64,000 nucleotides of DNA from Micromussa lordhowensis (Eukaryota; Cnidaria; Anthozoa; Scleractinia; Lobophylliidae). The DNA lies in assembly GCA_964020085.1 (NCBI GenBank), contig CAXHUQ010000241.1:270001-334000 (forward strand). The letters are read 5' to 3'. Positions 1 to 10,640 of the stretch are shown piece by piece. Made by a program: the position numbers and the translations under genes. The notes under the pieces are model-generated. The model did not search any database. It saw only the letters and a list, made by a program, of their open reading frames with translations, and was not told the origin of the DNA. The first letter of the stretch is position 1. Each line of letters begins with the position of its first letter.

Positions 1-254
1 CTGCAAACAGATGCGTCCAGTGGATAGAATGGTTCTTGTGGTTCTGGGATGGCACCCTCGCATGAATTTTGTAATCAATGTTGTCTCCAACCAACCTGAC
101 CTAAGGGAAATGAAAGAAAAAAGCATTAGGAATGTTCACAATGTTGACCATAACAAAAAAAAACTTGAATTGTGAAACATGTTACTGCATCTCTTCTTGC
201 TAAAGAGGTCACCCTGGTCAAATAACATTTATTATTAATAGTATTAGTATCATC

Positions 255-286
<32 letters not shown>

Positions 287-1070
287 CATCAATGTTATTA
301 TTATTGTGAATTGGCCGCTGGTAATAATACTACCGATAAAAATTCTTACTTGTAGAGAGGAAGTTTAGTGCCTTCGAGAATTCCAACTACTGTTTGTATA
401 CAGTCGGCGGTGTACATATTACGCACATCTCCCTCTGCTGTGTTGCATTCTTTATCCAGTAGCGCTTTTAATGCCTTATACCTTGCAGCTGAGTAGTGCT
501 CGTACGATTCAAGGCTCGGCTCACTAACATCTAGTTGCGTTGCGGCGGTTTGTTTCCAAATCACTTCTCGTGCCAACAACAGTGCACCTCGATTCTCCTC
601 GATTGAAGCCTTCCAAATTTTGAACTTTACCTTCTAACTGCTCAGTCATTTTCTTTTGCATGGTGACAGTGGCATCTGGAGACATATAGATACCCAGACG
701 ATTCAAACGAATCAAGTCATCATGTTTTACACCACTGTGAAACATTATTGTTGATATCCTGTAGTGCACTGCAGACGCTTTGGTGTTCCTTATGCGAGCA
801 ATCGTTGCTGTCGCCAAGGCAAGGGAATTCACATCTGGACCTTTCTCTGTTAAGTCTTCCTGAGAGATTTCACTAGCGCCTAACGTACAGTGAAACCAGA
901 CTGGACAGTAAATTCTCATCTGTAAAAATAACTTATTTGAAAAGCTGGCCAGCTCGTCTGGATTTCTTGCTTCCAACATACTCCCCGATTTCAAATACTC
1001 GTTGAATTCTGGTGAAATAACTTTGTTGATTCCATTCTTAAGTTCAGGCACAATTTCTTTGTGCTTTAGA
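1..1070 (-). pseudogene. Fragment of a multi-copy invertebrate gene of unknown function (two exons, frameshifted)
   Basis: Two exons read on the minus strand. The upstream exon (350..1070) encodes a conserved block with the landmarks LKHKEIVPELKNGI, KSGSMLEARNPDELASFSNK, IYCPVWFHC and NRLGIYMSPDA. A 1-nt frameshift near 620 separates this from the continuing frame, which reads IWKASIEENRGALLLAREV and ends LPLYK at a GTAAG donor (349). The next exon (1..95) follows a CAG acceptor in matching phase, reads LVGDNIDYKIHARV and HSIHWTHLFA, and runs off the window. From memory this resembles a family repeated many times in coral genomes, whose N-terminal part is a zinc domain like the exon at 6286..6617. 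The upstream end is cut by the poly-A tail of the LINE at 1072. Function unknown; the frameshift and missing middle make it a dead copy. Confidence 0.6.
250..291. repeat. ATC/CAT trinucleotide microsatellite
   Basis: A run of about 14 CAT units with one CAC interruption. It lies in the intron (96..349) between the two exons of the broken minus-strand gene, and nothing else is visible in that intron. Confidence 0.9.
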
Positions 1071-1993
1071 ATTTTTTTTTTTTTAATAATTAAGCAATTT
1101 TATTTACAACTCGAAACACTTACACTACTTACAGAACGAATATTATACTTACACATACATGCTACTTACATTACATTACTTTACTTACACTACTCAACAT
1201 CTCTCTACTTATTACAACACTGTAGTGATTGGTATAATCACTATTAATCTCTAGTACTTATTTTTACTTTTTGTTTCCTAGTACAACAATACAATCTAGT
1301 TATTTCTTTTCCGAACACCATTACATTGTTTACTAAAACCTATTTATGATAAATTTAATATATGACCTTTAGATCTCGACTGTTACAAAAACAAAAAGAA
1401 AAGAAACTAGTTATATGTACAAAGAACAAATACTGTCCTGAAAAGCTATACAGTCGAACCTCGATTATCCGGACTCATCGGGACCTTGGTAAATAGTCCG
1501 GATAATCGAGAGTCCGGATAATCGAAAATATGAATATTAATGAGATCGCTCGTGTGTTTACATAAATCAAGCGGGAGGAACTACCATAAATGTCCGTGTA
1601 TAAGCCGCATCCGTAGATAAGCCGCACCCCCAATTTGGAAGTGGAGATTTTGGAAAAAAAATAAAAACAATAAAGTTGGAACCAGTAGAGTTGTATTGCT
1701 ATAAACAAACAAGGACAAACAATCAAGGTTTCGAAACACCGACATAGAAGTTGTCACCTTTCACATTTATCAAGTCTGAAGAAAGCGAAATTTCATTTGT
1801 GGTACCTTCTTTTTCGTTTGAATTTAAGACATCTTTAACTTAAAATGCTCTTTTGATCTGATTTTTTAAGATAATCACTTCGAAACACGCCATAAAGATG
1901 AAATTCCTTCGCCATTGAAACAAAACGAACAAGTGCTTAGTAGCCAAGCTTTAAGTGTGGGGAGGAGTCTGGACTAGGGCCTGAGCGTCGTCT

Positions 1994-2245
1994 GTGCATC
2001 ATAACACCAAAGCGGCCTTCACACCGCAAAGTTACACACATCAAAAAGATGTTTGGAAACCCGCAATAGGCGAAAAACTTCATGCAGAGCAGAAGCTTGA
2101 TAATGCAGTCGACAAAGTTGCCGTAAAGGTGGTCAAAAACAACGAAACAGTCGGCCATTTATCTCACGAGTACTCGCGAATTTTGTCGTATTTCAAAGAC
2201 ACAAACGGCTCCTTTAGGAGCCACCACTCATCAAAAAGTCAATGA
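1994..2245 (+). pseudogene. HIRAN-like domain fragment carried inside the Tigger-like element
   Basis: The open frame contains DVWKPAIGEKL, LDNAVDKVAVKVVKNNETVG and HLSHEYSRIL. The pattern GE-L-x(n)-N-x2-D-x2-AV-V-x(n)-VGHL-x-SRI fits the HIRAN fold (HIP116/Rad5 N-terminal, a DNA-end binding domain) as it appears in repeated cnidarian proteins. Only about 60 residues match, then the frame runs through the stem-loop at 2207..2222 and stops. No helicase or other partner domain is present, so this is a captured fragment and not a working gene. The assignment rests on pattern memory. Confidence 0.45.
2207..2222 (+). promoter_or_regulatory. Histone-mRNA-3'-end-like stem-loop
   Basis: GGCTCC-TTTA-GGAGCC is a perfect 6-bp stem with a 4-nt loop, preceded by ACAAAC and followed by ACCACTCATCAAAAAG. 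This matches the size and flanks of the metazoan replication-dependent histone 3' stem-loop, except that the last stem pair is C-G instead of the usual U-A. The same 16 bases occur on the minus strand at 41215..41230. Confidence 0.4.
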
Positions 2246-2796
2246 ACAACAGCAACACGCTCTCAGTTTCTTTTATGTGTATTTCTTGACATCTTAAGAA
2301 GTTTTACGAATATTAATTAGGTTTTTGAGAACTCCAAACACAGATGTATCTGTGGATAAGCCGCACCCTTGATTTTTGGCTTCAATTTTGCGAAAAAAAA
2401 GTGCGGCTTATAAATGGACGTTTACAAAAAGCTGAACGCATCAGAATATTTCTTTGTCTTGTCGCACTTGCGAATTTCGAAAAGCACACAGGATAATATG
2501 CTGTTTCAACAGTCTTTTGAAAGGATTATTGGGCTTTTGCGACTTTGAGTTTTCACTATCACAACTAATTAATATTCATGAAAAAATTGGGACCAGAGAA
2601 AAAAGTCCGGATAATCGAAAAGTCCGGATAATCGAGGTCCGGATAATCGAGGTTCGACTGTATATATGCATCACCAACTAACCACATGTTTACATTGGAC
2701 TACTTATCAGGAGTGAACCACTGGGCGATACTCAGTGAATATTTTAAAGATTATAGACATGGGATGAGGAGAAACATTTACCTGGAGTGATTCTTG

Positions 2797-5700
2797 TTAA
2801 TGAATATTTTCAAGGTTATATTTAACGAGTAATTTGTCGATAAACTCGTGAATGGAGATGGTTTTGCTATTTGTTTTGTTTGCATATATGTATAGGCGCA
2901 TAGCTAAGGTGGTGTAGTTAAATTTCTTTTTTATTCGTGCATCACAAGTGCTAGAAAAGATGCCAAACAAGACTTCCTCGGTGGTGGGGAGGATCTGACA
3001 TAGGTTTGTTTGGTTGAACCATTGAATGACCTTTTGTTCAAAGGTCTTAGTGAACGGGCATTCAATGAATGTGTGCTCGATGGAGTCTTTATCTCCACAG
3101 TACACACATTTGTCGTCAGGCTTGATTCCAAATCTGAACAGTTCTTTGTTTGTTACTATAATTCTATGGATGAGTTTAAATTGAAACTCTTTGAGCTTAG
3201 TTTCCTTGCAGATGTTTTTCAAAGACTCGAAAATCTTGCCCCAAGTATCGCTATTTATTGATAGATTTTGGCTCCAGCGTAGAGGGCCCGTATGGTCCTC
3301 GTTGTGAGTTTTTGCATTAAGCAGTTTATAAAAATCTCTTGACTTGGCCTTACCTAGATTAATTTGTACAGTTTCGCCCAGAGGGAAGATGTTATCATTG
3401 CTGGTGAAAAAAGGTTTGTTGAAGCCGTCGGTCTGTTTGGCAATGGAATGAAGGTGCTTCGGGATGGCGCTTATCACTTGATAATATTGGAGAAAATTAG
3501 TTTGGCATGAGTATTCGAGTGAGAATTCCTGGAATGTCAAGAAGTTGCCGCTTTCCCTTTTGCCGCTTTCCCTTTTTAAACCATTTACTAAAAAAAATCG
3601 GTTTGCCACCCACAAGTATTTCTTTGTTGTTGAACAAAACTATATCTTGTTTTTGGTAGTAATTATAAAGAGTTTTTAATTCATTAAAACTATCAAGAAT
3701 TCTTTTGTAAAAGGTCGGAAGGTCGTTGAAAAAAACCGCATCATAGTTGCATCTTAAAAGAAAGTTCAGTCCTCCCATTTTCTTGAGAAAGTGGTTAGGT
3801 ATGGTGCACCAATTCCTTTTGTCAGAGGCCAGGATTCTAGGGATCCATGCTAGCTTTAAAGCCTTGAACATTATGTTGGGATCAGTCACACGGATTCCGC
3901 CCCTATTGGGTTCTTGATAAAGACCAGATCTTTTTATTTTATCTTTTTTATTTCGCCAGAGAAATTTAAAAGATTTAGTTTTCACTGTCTCCGCAATTCC
4001 CTGAGGAACCACTAGGTTTGAAGCAGAATAGACAAGTTGCGATAATCCCAGGGTTTTTAGTATCATAGCTCTTCCGAATATTGTCAAGTCTCTTGCACCC
4101 CACATATCGAGCTTTGTTTGTAATCTTTGGACCTTTTGCATGAAGTTAAGCTCATTATTTCTTTTTTCATCGTATGAGAAGTGAATTCCTAATATTTTCA
4201 CTGGGCTATGGAGCCATTTCAGGTTTAGGGGTTTATTTTTATTATTTGCCCATTTCCCCAGCCAAATAGCCTTTGTTTTTTTAACATTTAAGGAAAGACC
4301 AGCTATTCTCCCAAAATCATCAATTATTTTTAGTGCCCTTTCTAGTGATGCTAAGTCAGCGTTAAAGAGAGTGGTATCATCTGCAAATTGTGAAAGCTTA
4401 ATTTCATTTTCATAGATCTTGATACCTTTCATGCTGGGGTCTTGCCGAATTTTATTTGAGAGGATTTCGGACGAGAGAATAAACAGATAAGGAGAGAGAG
4501 GGCAGCCCTGGCAGACACCTTTAGACGGTTTAAACCAGTTCGTTCTAAAGCCATTGTTGATTACCGTGCTTTCTATGTTCGAATAGAAAGTATTCACCCA
4601 ACGTTTAATATCGGCTCCAAAATTAAAGCAATCGAGCATCTTCATAATAAACGGCCATTCTAAAGAGTCAAAGGCCTTCCGAAAGTCTAATGATGTTAGT
4701 ATGCCGGTAAGGTTGTGAGATGTCGTTGCTTCCATTACATCTGCTAGTCGCAGTTCACTGATAGTCTTTTTCTTATAATTACGTTTTTCTAGATTGAAGA
4801 AATATTTTGTTGGGCGTTCTCCATGTTCCACCCAGCGGCATTTTGCTCGAAATATAGCTTGCTTTCCTTTTTCTTCGTAAATTGATTGAAGTTCGGTTTT
4901 AAGTTCATCATATTCCCGTAGCACCCCATCAATATGGGGAGAGGAGAAGTTATTGCATATTATTCCATCGAGATGGTGGAGTTTCCGTACAAGCTCCTGT
5001 TCCCGATTTCTAATGCTTTTGGACTTGTTTTTGGAATACGCGATCGTAGCCGATCTAACTTCCATCTTTATCATCTCCCAGAAGAGTCTCCTATCCGTCG
5101 AATGTTCGTAATATTTGCGTGCTTGTGTGTAAGTATAGCGGATTTTGTCAATATATTGAGGGTCTTTCAAAAGGGTGTTGTTGAATTTCCAAAAACCAGG
5201 GCCCCTAGGGCATTCATTTGGCAAGGTTAGTGAAATAGAAATCGCGTTGTGATCGGGTGCTATCGCTGGTAAGATCTCGGACTTTTTTATATTTACTGTG
5301 AGGTCTTTAGCTATCAGGAAAAAGTCTATTCTGGATTTTACGCGTAAAAATTTTGACTCGTATGTGAATTTTCGTAGTTTTGGGTGACGTACTCTTTGGA
5401 TGTCTATTAAATCGAACATTTCCATAGTTGTCAAGATTAAATTGCTATAGATAGTGGGTTTCCAAGGCGCACCTCCCATTTTATCTTTTTTTGTTAGCGT
5501 GCAGTTCCAATCACCTCCTACAATTAACGAAGTAAGTTCTGTTTTGTCAATAATACAGTTGTTAAGTTCTTGTAAGAATTGTAGTTGATTGGCCTGATCG
5601 TTAGGTGCGTAAATGTTGCAAAGTGTGACTTTTTGACCATTCAGGGAGATTGTAATTAACACTAACCTGCCCGAATTGTTGGAATATAGACAATCAACTT

Positions 5701-5956
5701 GTAATTGCATGGTGGGGTTAATTAGAATACACACACCTTTGCTATGTTTTGTGCCATGTGAGAAAAATAGCTCGCCACCCCATTCTTTCTTCCAAATATT
5801 TTCGTCACTTGGTTCGGAATATGTCTCTTGCAAGAAATAAATATTAGCATTTTGGTCCTTCAAAAACGAAAAAATACTACTTCTTTTCGTCTGATCTCTA
5901 ATTCCACGAACGTTGAGGGAAAAGACTTTAAACTTGAACGGATTATTAGCCTGCAT
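2797..5956 (-). pseudogene. LINE ORF2: AP-like endonuclease, reverse transcriptase, C-terminal zinc motif (frameshifted, internally deleted)
   Basis: The protein starts at 5956 (MQANNPFKFKVFSLNVRG). The endonuclease is complete: LQETY (metal-binding Glu), GGDWNC, SRIDFFL and the catalytic APDHNAI. The RT follows with LDFRKAFDSLEW (motif A Asp), GCPLSPYLF and FADDTTLF (catalytic DD). Sequence expected between KTISELRLADV and TGILTSLDF, the N-terminal half of the RT, is missing, an in-frame deletion of perhaps 200 residues. Near 3560 a tandemly duplicated TGCCGCTTTCCCTTT block accompanies a frame change. The remainder (3615..2797) carries the C-terminal knuckle CVYCGDKDSIEHTFIECPF. The domain order is that of L1/Tx1-type LINEs. 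It cannot make an active protein. Confidence 0.85.
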
Positions 5957-5999
5957 ATCAGTTAAACGTAAGGAGAAAGTAGCTTAATTTAGAAGGAAA

Positions 6000-6050
6000 C
6001 ACACACACACACATACACACACACACACACACACACAAACAGCAAAATAA
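6000..6050. repeat. CA dinucleotide microsatellite
   Basis: ACACAC repeats with AT and AA interruptions, in the ORF1-ORF2 spacer of the LINE. Confidence 0.9.
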
Positions 6051-6188
6051 ACAACACAAAACAGATAGATAATCTGACATTAACACAGAGCCTACGCAAA
6101 TTAAAAGTTCCTACTTTCAATCCGTATTGGTCATCCGTGTCCCCAAGTAGGAGTGCAGCGGATTTCTGTTGCAATTAATCCTGGCGAA

Positions 6189-6272
6189 TCAAAGGTAATC
6201 AAAGTCTTCCAGTACAGAGATTTTGACTGGCCTACCTTCAGGCGAAGTTTTCACGAAGATTGTTCCGTCCAT
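6189..6272 (-). pseudogene. 3' end of LINE ORF1
   Basis: The reading frame MDGTIFVKTSPEGRPVKISV ends in a stop at 6189..6191. It matches the C-terminal strand of the LINE ORF1p at 21466..22239 (LDGKILIKTTPMGNPRQMF), the single-strand nucleic-acid-binding CTD. It lies about 230 bp upstream of the ORF2 start, where an L1-type ORF1 should end. The 5' end of the LINE copy is within this segment. Confidence 0.6.
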
Positions 6273-6285
6273 AGAATCACATTAC

Positions 6286-6617
6286 AGCTGCCCTAAATTG
6301 CGAATTTTCCGACCACACGGGTTGTAGACGTGATCAGAAAATCGCAGGGAATCTTGTACGTATGGCAATCCTACTTGACTGCAAATCTCAGATAGTCGGA
6401 CACCAAAGCAATCCTGCTGTTTCGACGGTTTGAAGAGATTCTCAGACGAAGAATGGCTTTGCTTGCCAAGATTTCCAAACTTGAATTTGAAAGAAACCTT
6501 GCACGGCCTACAATTATCACTAGGGTTCGTTTCAGACATTTCTGCACTACATAATTGTAGTTCGATTCTCGCGTTCGATTCTCGCCGATGTTTGGAGGTA
6601 GCATGTGGACTCTTCAC
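6286..6617 (-). pseudogene. Zinc-binding N-terminal exon of the multi-copy gene disrupted at 1..1070
   Basis: The frame carries CRPC near the start, KFGNLGKQSHSSSENLFKPS in the middle and YNPCGRKIRNLGQL at the end, followed by a GTAATG donor at 6285. Paired CxxC (CRPC) and CxxC-like (the family normally has CNPC; here YNPC) suggest a treble-clef or FYVE/ZAD-like zinc module. One cysteine of the second pair appears to be Tyr here, consistent with decay. It precedes, in the same orientation, the exon at 350..1070, with the LINE between. Family function is not known to me; DNA binding is a guess. Confidence 0.5.
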
Positions 6618-7254
6618 GTGTGTTTGTTTTTATCGGAAGTGAAATTTAGTTTCCGGTTCATTTTGATTGGCCAATTGTTCATTGTGAAGCGCAACTAATT
6701 AGGGGGTGTTTCTCGTTTTCACAGCCTTTCCGGGCAGGGTTTTCTTCCATTTCTCCCCACCCCTCCCCACCCACTTTTCTCAAGCCAATATGGCGGCAGC
6801 GAATTTACGATTGTAAACTTAATGCAAAAGGCCTGCATCCGGCGAGTAGTCTGCCTCCTCTTGCTCGTTGTTGATGTCTTGCAGTTCTTTATTTATTTGG
6901 CTTGCCGTTATTCTCAGTTCTTCTTCTCTCTCCAGACAAACAACATTTTCTGTTTGCTGAAATACCAGCAATAATTCCAGCACCTAGAGAAGAATAAACT
7001 CATCCTCAGCTCCTTTAATTTGAAATGCGAGGCTGTGCCTTTTTTCTGTTTATTAAATAAACACCAGTTAAATACCAGGTGAACTTTCGCACGTAAACAT
7101 GATATCTTCGCACGTGAAAATAACATGTTATTTCACACGTGGTTATCATGTTATTCCACATGTGAATAAAATTCATATCCAAGCTCGTGCATGTAAGATC
7201 CTCTCTAGCATGTTACTGAGTTTTTCATATGGACATTATACGTTGTGGACGTAC

Positions 7255-10200
7255 CTTTTGACTGTGTCAAGTCCAAGACCCAATTCCCTTTGAAGCTAAA
7301 TCTTCTTATTACTGTTTTGATGAGGTCAGCAGGCAGCGTGGTAGCGACTGCTCCGTCGTCAACTCCCGGACAGGCAAATACATTGGAAGCATCCTCCACA
7401 AGGTTGCAGCATTCCGGGCCGACGACGTTCGCTGTCCAGTGGCAGATCAATATCTCCATTAAACTGTTTTGCAGCAAGTGTCCTGTACAAAATAGTTGTG
7501 TTATCAATCTAATGTGAAAGTGAGTATTGAAAAGTACATGTCATAACTGATACAAATACAAAAAAAAAAGCTTTAAGTTGTTTTTAACGAACTACTGTTT
7601 ACTTGGCTGCTTTTGGAAATCGTCATGTCTCTAACCCTCACTCCCTCCCCTCCCTAGAAAACAACTCTTGGTGGTCCTGTTACACTCGCCTTGAACCTTT
7701 TTTTGCCTTGTGTCATACCAGAAGGCCTTCTGCATGAATGAAAACTTCTCCTGGATGCTTGACTGGTCACCAGCGTTAATGATGACAATGTTGTACCTCT
7801 GTAAGGTATCAACATTGCTGGCATGAATTGAAAGAAGAACTCTTTTAAGTTCTGTTTCATCTGCATCCTGTCGACAGTTAGAACAACAATTTTTGTTATG
7901 AGAATCGCGTGTAGTTAATACTTTTAAGTCGTATTGAGATACAATTTTTAATTAACTGTAAATGAATCAGTGTTGGTAATGTTAATATTGAGAGAAACTA
8001 ATCAAACCATCCCGAGTCCATTTGATTATTACCTCCTCTAGCTTTATAATGGCGAGATGAAACCCTTCAAATGAGGGTGCAATTGTCCTCATTTGTTGTA
8101 CCGGCAAAGTGTCTTACAGGCCCATCACTACTCCGACCTCATGGCTTTCTTCATTGTGGTTATGGAAGAAGAAGACCCCGTTTTTTTTCTTCCGCCACAG
8201 TTAATCCTTTCATGGTCTCTTCCTTTTCCCAGGCCTGTGCACGCCTGATAAAAGACTCAAGGACCTGTTATGGGTCAACGATGACAAATTAGGACAAAAT
8301 CAACAGTTTCTGTGAGTTCGTTGTTTTGTAATTACCATAATGATTCGTTATGGCACAGGGTGCCCTTATTTAATGATGGAACTCAAGGGCATGGGGCATT
8401 TTGTTATTTTTTGGCATACATCAGAATCTTCAAAAAGAAAGTCGCAATTTTAACGAAATGAAAATATGATAGAACATGTAGGCAAACTTCAACTAATTTG
8501 AAGAACAACATTAGAGTCTATGCGACGTAATTAGTTTCTGTGTTATTTTCCGCAATGGTGGAAATTTCAGTGGTGCTAATTGGAATAATGGTGTCGTAAA
8601 TTAAATTAATTAATTAAATAAATTCCATATTTTTGCATAGGCTCGGGTACCAGCCGCTGTTCGGTCAAGGAGCCTGCGCTCCTCCCCCGAAGACAAGGCT
8701 GGACTCATTAAGATTCTTTTGTTAGTCTTAGTCAATCAGATAACCACCAGCAGATTTCTGTCGGGCATTAATTATCTCGCCAGACAAGCTTTGCCGCTCA
8801 CGCATCCAACCGTTTCTTGTTGGGGAGGAATGAAGACCGGACTCGAGAAAAATCTAGCCTATATTTTGAAAAGCATGAAGTAAAAGCAAATGGTTTTCCA
8901 GATCGAATAAAGATTCGCACAGTAAAACGCTATTCAATAGAAACTACGCATAAGGACTTACTGGTGATGTCTGTCCTTTACGTAGGCAGACCTCCATAAA
9001 CTGCACCATCTTTTCTTCTGTGGCATGGTGTGGTAATCTCCTTCTAAGAGATTCCCAGTCCTCTTCCCCAGTAAATTTTAAGAAGGCTTGCACAGCGATC
9101 TTTTTTTAAATTTTGTCAGCTGCCTGCCTCATTTCCTTTAGAGAATACTGTTTGGTGAGGACTTTGTTTAGTAGGTTGTCTTTCGTCTCCTTTCCAGACC
9201 TTGAAGAGGCATCCCGTCTTTTGCACAAAACAGTAAAAATCTAATTAATTTTAGGGAAATAAGCTGAAAATTCATGTAATGAGTGTCGTCCCTTGTGGGA
9301 GGCCAGAAATTAATGTGTGTGGGTCTACAATAAATCTTATTGGCTGCACGAGCGATCTAGTGTTTTTTTTTTTACCAAATTTGTTAGCCGGGCCCACCTT
9401 TGATCGGACGCACTTCATACGTTTGTCACGGTTTAAGTTTTCATTGCGTGGACAACTGTTTGTGTTCCGTATATGTAGACAGTAGGTATTCATAACTTTA
9501 ATCAATTGATGTAAGTGTTTTCCTGAGACCAGATGACAGTTGGGTCACGATAGAAAATGCTTAATTGCCACTTTTAGACATACATAAATAATACAAGATT
9601 TATTTAAACACGCTGTTTAAGCATTCTGCTCCTGTCATACACCAACTAATGAAAAGACTTGCCTGATTTTGGGTTAGCTGAGGATACTTTTTCTTCCTGG
9701 ATGGCTTCTCTGGCTTCATCCCCTTAAGTGTTCCTTGTCAAATTGTTTTGAGACTTCCAGAAGAAGGTTGAAAGTTTCTCTAGGCAATAATGCTGCCTGT
9801 AATGTTGGCTCTAATGAGTTCACGTCCTGCAACCAGTGAAAGAGGACGTTTCTTAATTTCTGCTAAATAACAAGAACAAAACCGAACATCTATATTTTCA
9901 CGTACCTTCTCAGATGGGGTGTACATAGTCTGACAGGATTTCTTCCAAGTTGTTGAACTTGCTGGGGTGTCATCCTTCTCGTAGTCTTTCTTATTCATCT
10001 GATAAAGCCATTGTCGACAAGCCACTACGCGCTTGACCCATTTTGTCTGCCTACTCCCCTGGTTGTCTATATTATGCTTAGCGGCAACCCTGCAAACTTG
10101 CTCATCAGACAACCCAGAGTCGTAGACGCTGACCCAAACTTTCTGGAGCAACTTTTCGTTTTTCTCACTTGCCATTGACAACTGAAGTTAAGTAAAAGGA

Positions 10201-10640
10201 GATTATGGGTATCAATTGATGAAGTTGATTGGATGATATAATATAATTATTTCATTGTCCTGTCTCCATTGTAATGGTTTTTTCCTTTTTCTTAGACTAT
10301 TAAGTATGTTTACTCAGTAGTACAAAGAGCAAGAATTTCAAATTGAACCTTTTAAGTTTCGTTAGAGGTTTACAGATAATCCATCTTGCTGCAACCGATT
10401 TTCTATAGTTGTTTTAAAACTGTGTTGCGGTATACATTCTTGTAGGCTGCACACCAATGCAGACCTCCAATCAACTCCAGGTTAGCACCCTTTACCAGAT
10501 TTTTGTCTTTTTCCACATCCTCCCTTGTAATGTCAGCGATGGCCAACCAGGGTTGAGCGTTGTGCATTGAGGCAGGACTGCTCTCGATGCTCTTTAATAT
10601 TTCTTCCACCCTGGCTTCGTCTATTTTCTGTTAACCCATT
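7255..10640 (-). pseudogene. Decayed multi-exon gene: ParB-like domain plus DNA methyltransferase-like C-terminus
   Basis: Five coding stretches share the minus strand. Exon A (about 10410..10640) reads LAIADITREDVEKDKNLVKG then LELIGGLHWCAAYKNVYRN. Exon B (about 9905..10185) reads KVWVSVYDSGLSDEQVCRVA and AKHNIDNQ. Together these resemble a ParB/Srx nuclease-like module: the G-G-x-H-x2-x-A turn, then 'V-V-D-LSDEQ-x(n)-A-x-H-N'. Exon C (about 8962..9222) reads LTKQYSLKEMRQAADKI, an in-frame TAA, then VQAFLKFTGEEDWESLRRRL. Exon D (about 7655..7867) reads YNIVIINAGDQSSIQEKF and MQKAFWYDTR. Exon E (7255..7482) reads DLIKTVIRRFSFKGNWVLDL, like the SAM-binding FxGxG region at the C-terminus of beta-class N4/N6 DNA methylases, but degraded (TQSKGT). 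No clear DPPY catalytic motif is seen. The stop codon and missing splice donors argue for a dead copy. Confidence 0.4.

Larger units (their letters stand above)
1451..2660. mobile_element. Tigger/pogo-like non-autonomous DNA transposon with TA target duplication
   Basis: The ends are inverted repeats starting CAGTCGAACCTCGATTATCC at 1451 and ending in the complement at 2660, with TA on both sides (1449..1450 and 2661..2662). The TCCGGATAATCGA motif is repeated inside each end. TAAGCCGCACC motifs occur near 1606-1632 and again at 2352-2412 in opposite sense. These termini are typical of the pogo/Tigger branch of Tc1/mariner. No transposase remains. The interior carries a HIRAN-like open frame (1994..2245) and a histone-type stem-loop (2207..2222). 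Confidence 0.8.
1072..6272 (-). mobile_element. L1/Tx1-like LINE, 5'-truncated in ORF1, interrupted by a Tigger-like insertion
   Basis: On the minus strand the element runs from an ORF1 tail (6272..6189) through ORF2 (5956..2797) to a 13-nt poly-A tail, which reads as poly-T at 1072..1084 on the plus strand. The 3' UTR is split by the TA-flanked element at 1451..2660. The 5' end falls inside ORF1, so the copy is 5'-truncated, as is usual for target-primed insertion. It sits between the zinc-domain exon (6286..6617) and the following exon (350..1070) of one gene copy. The expected intervening coding sequence is absent, so a deletion accompanied or followed insertion. ATTCT occurs at both junctions and may be a short target duplication or microhomology. 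Confidence 0.7.
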
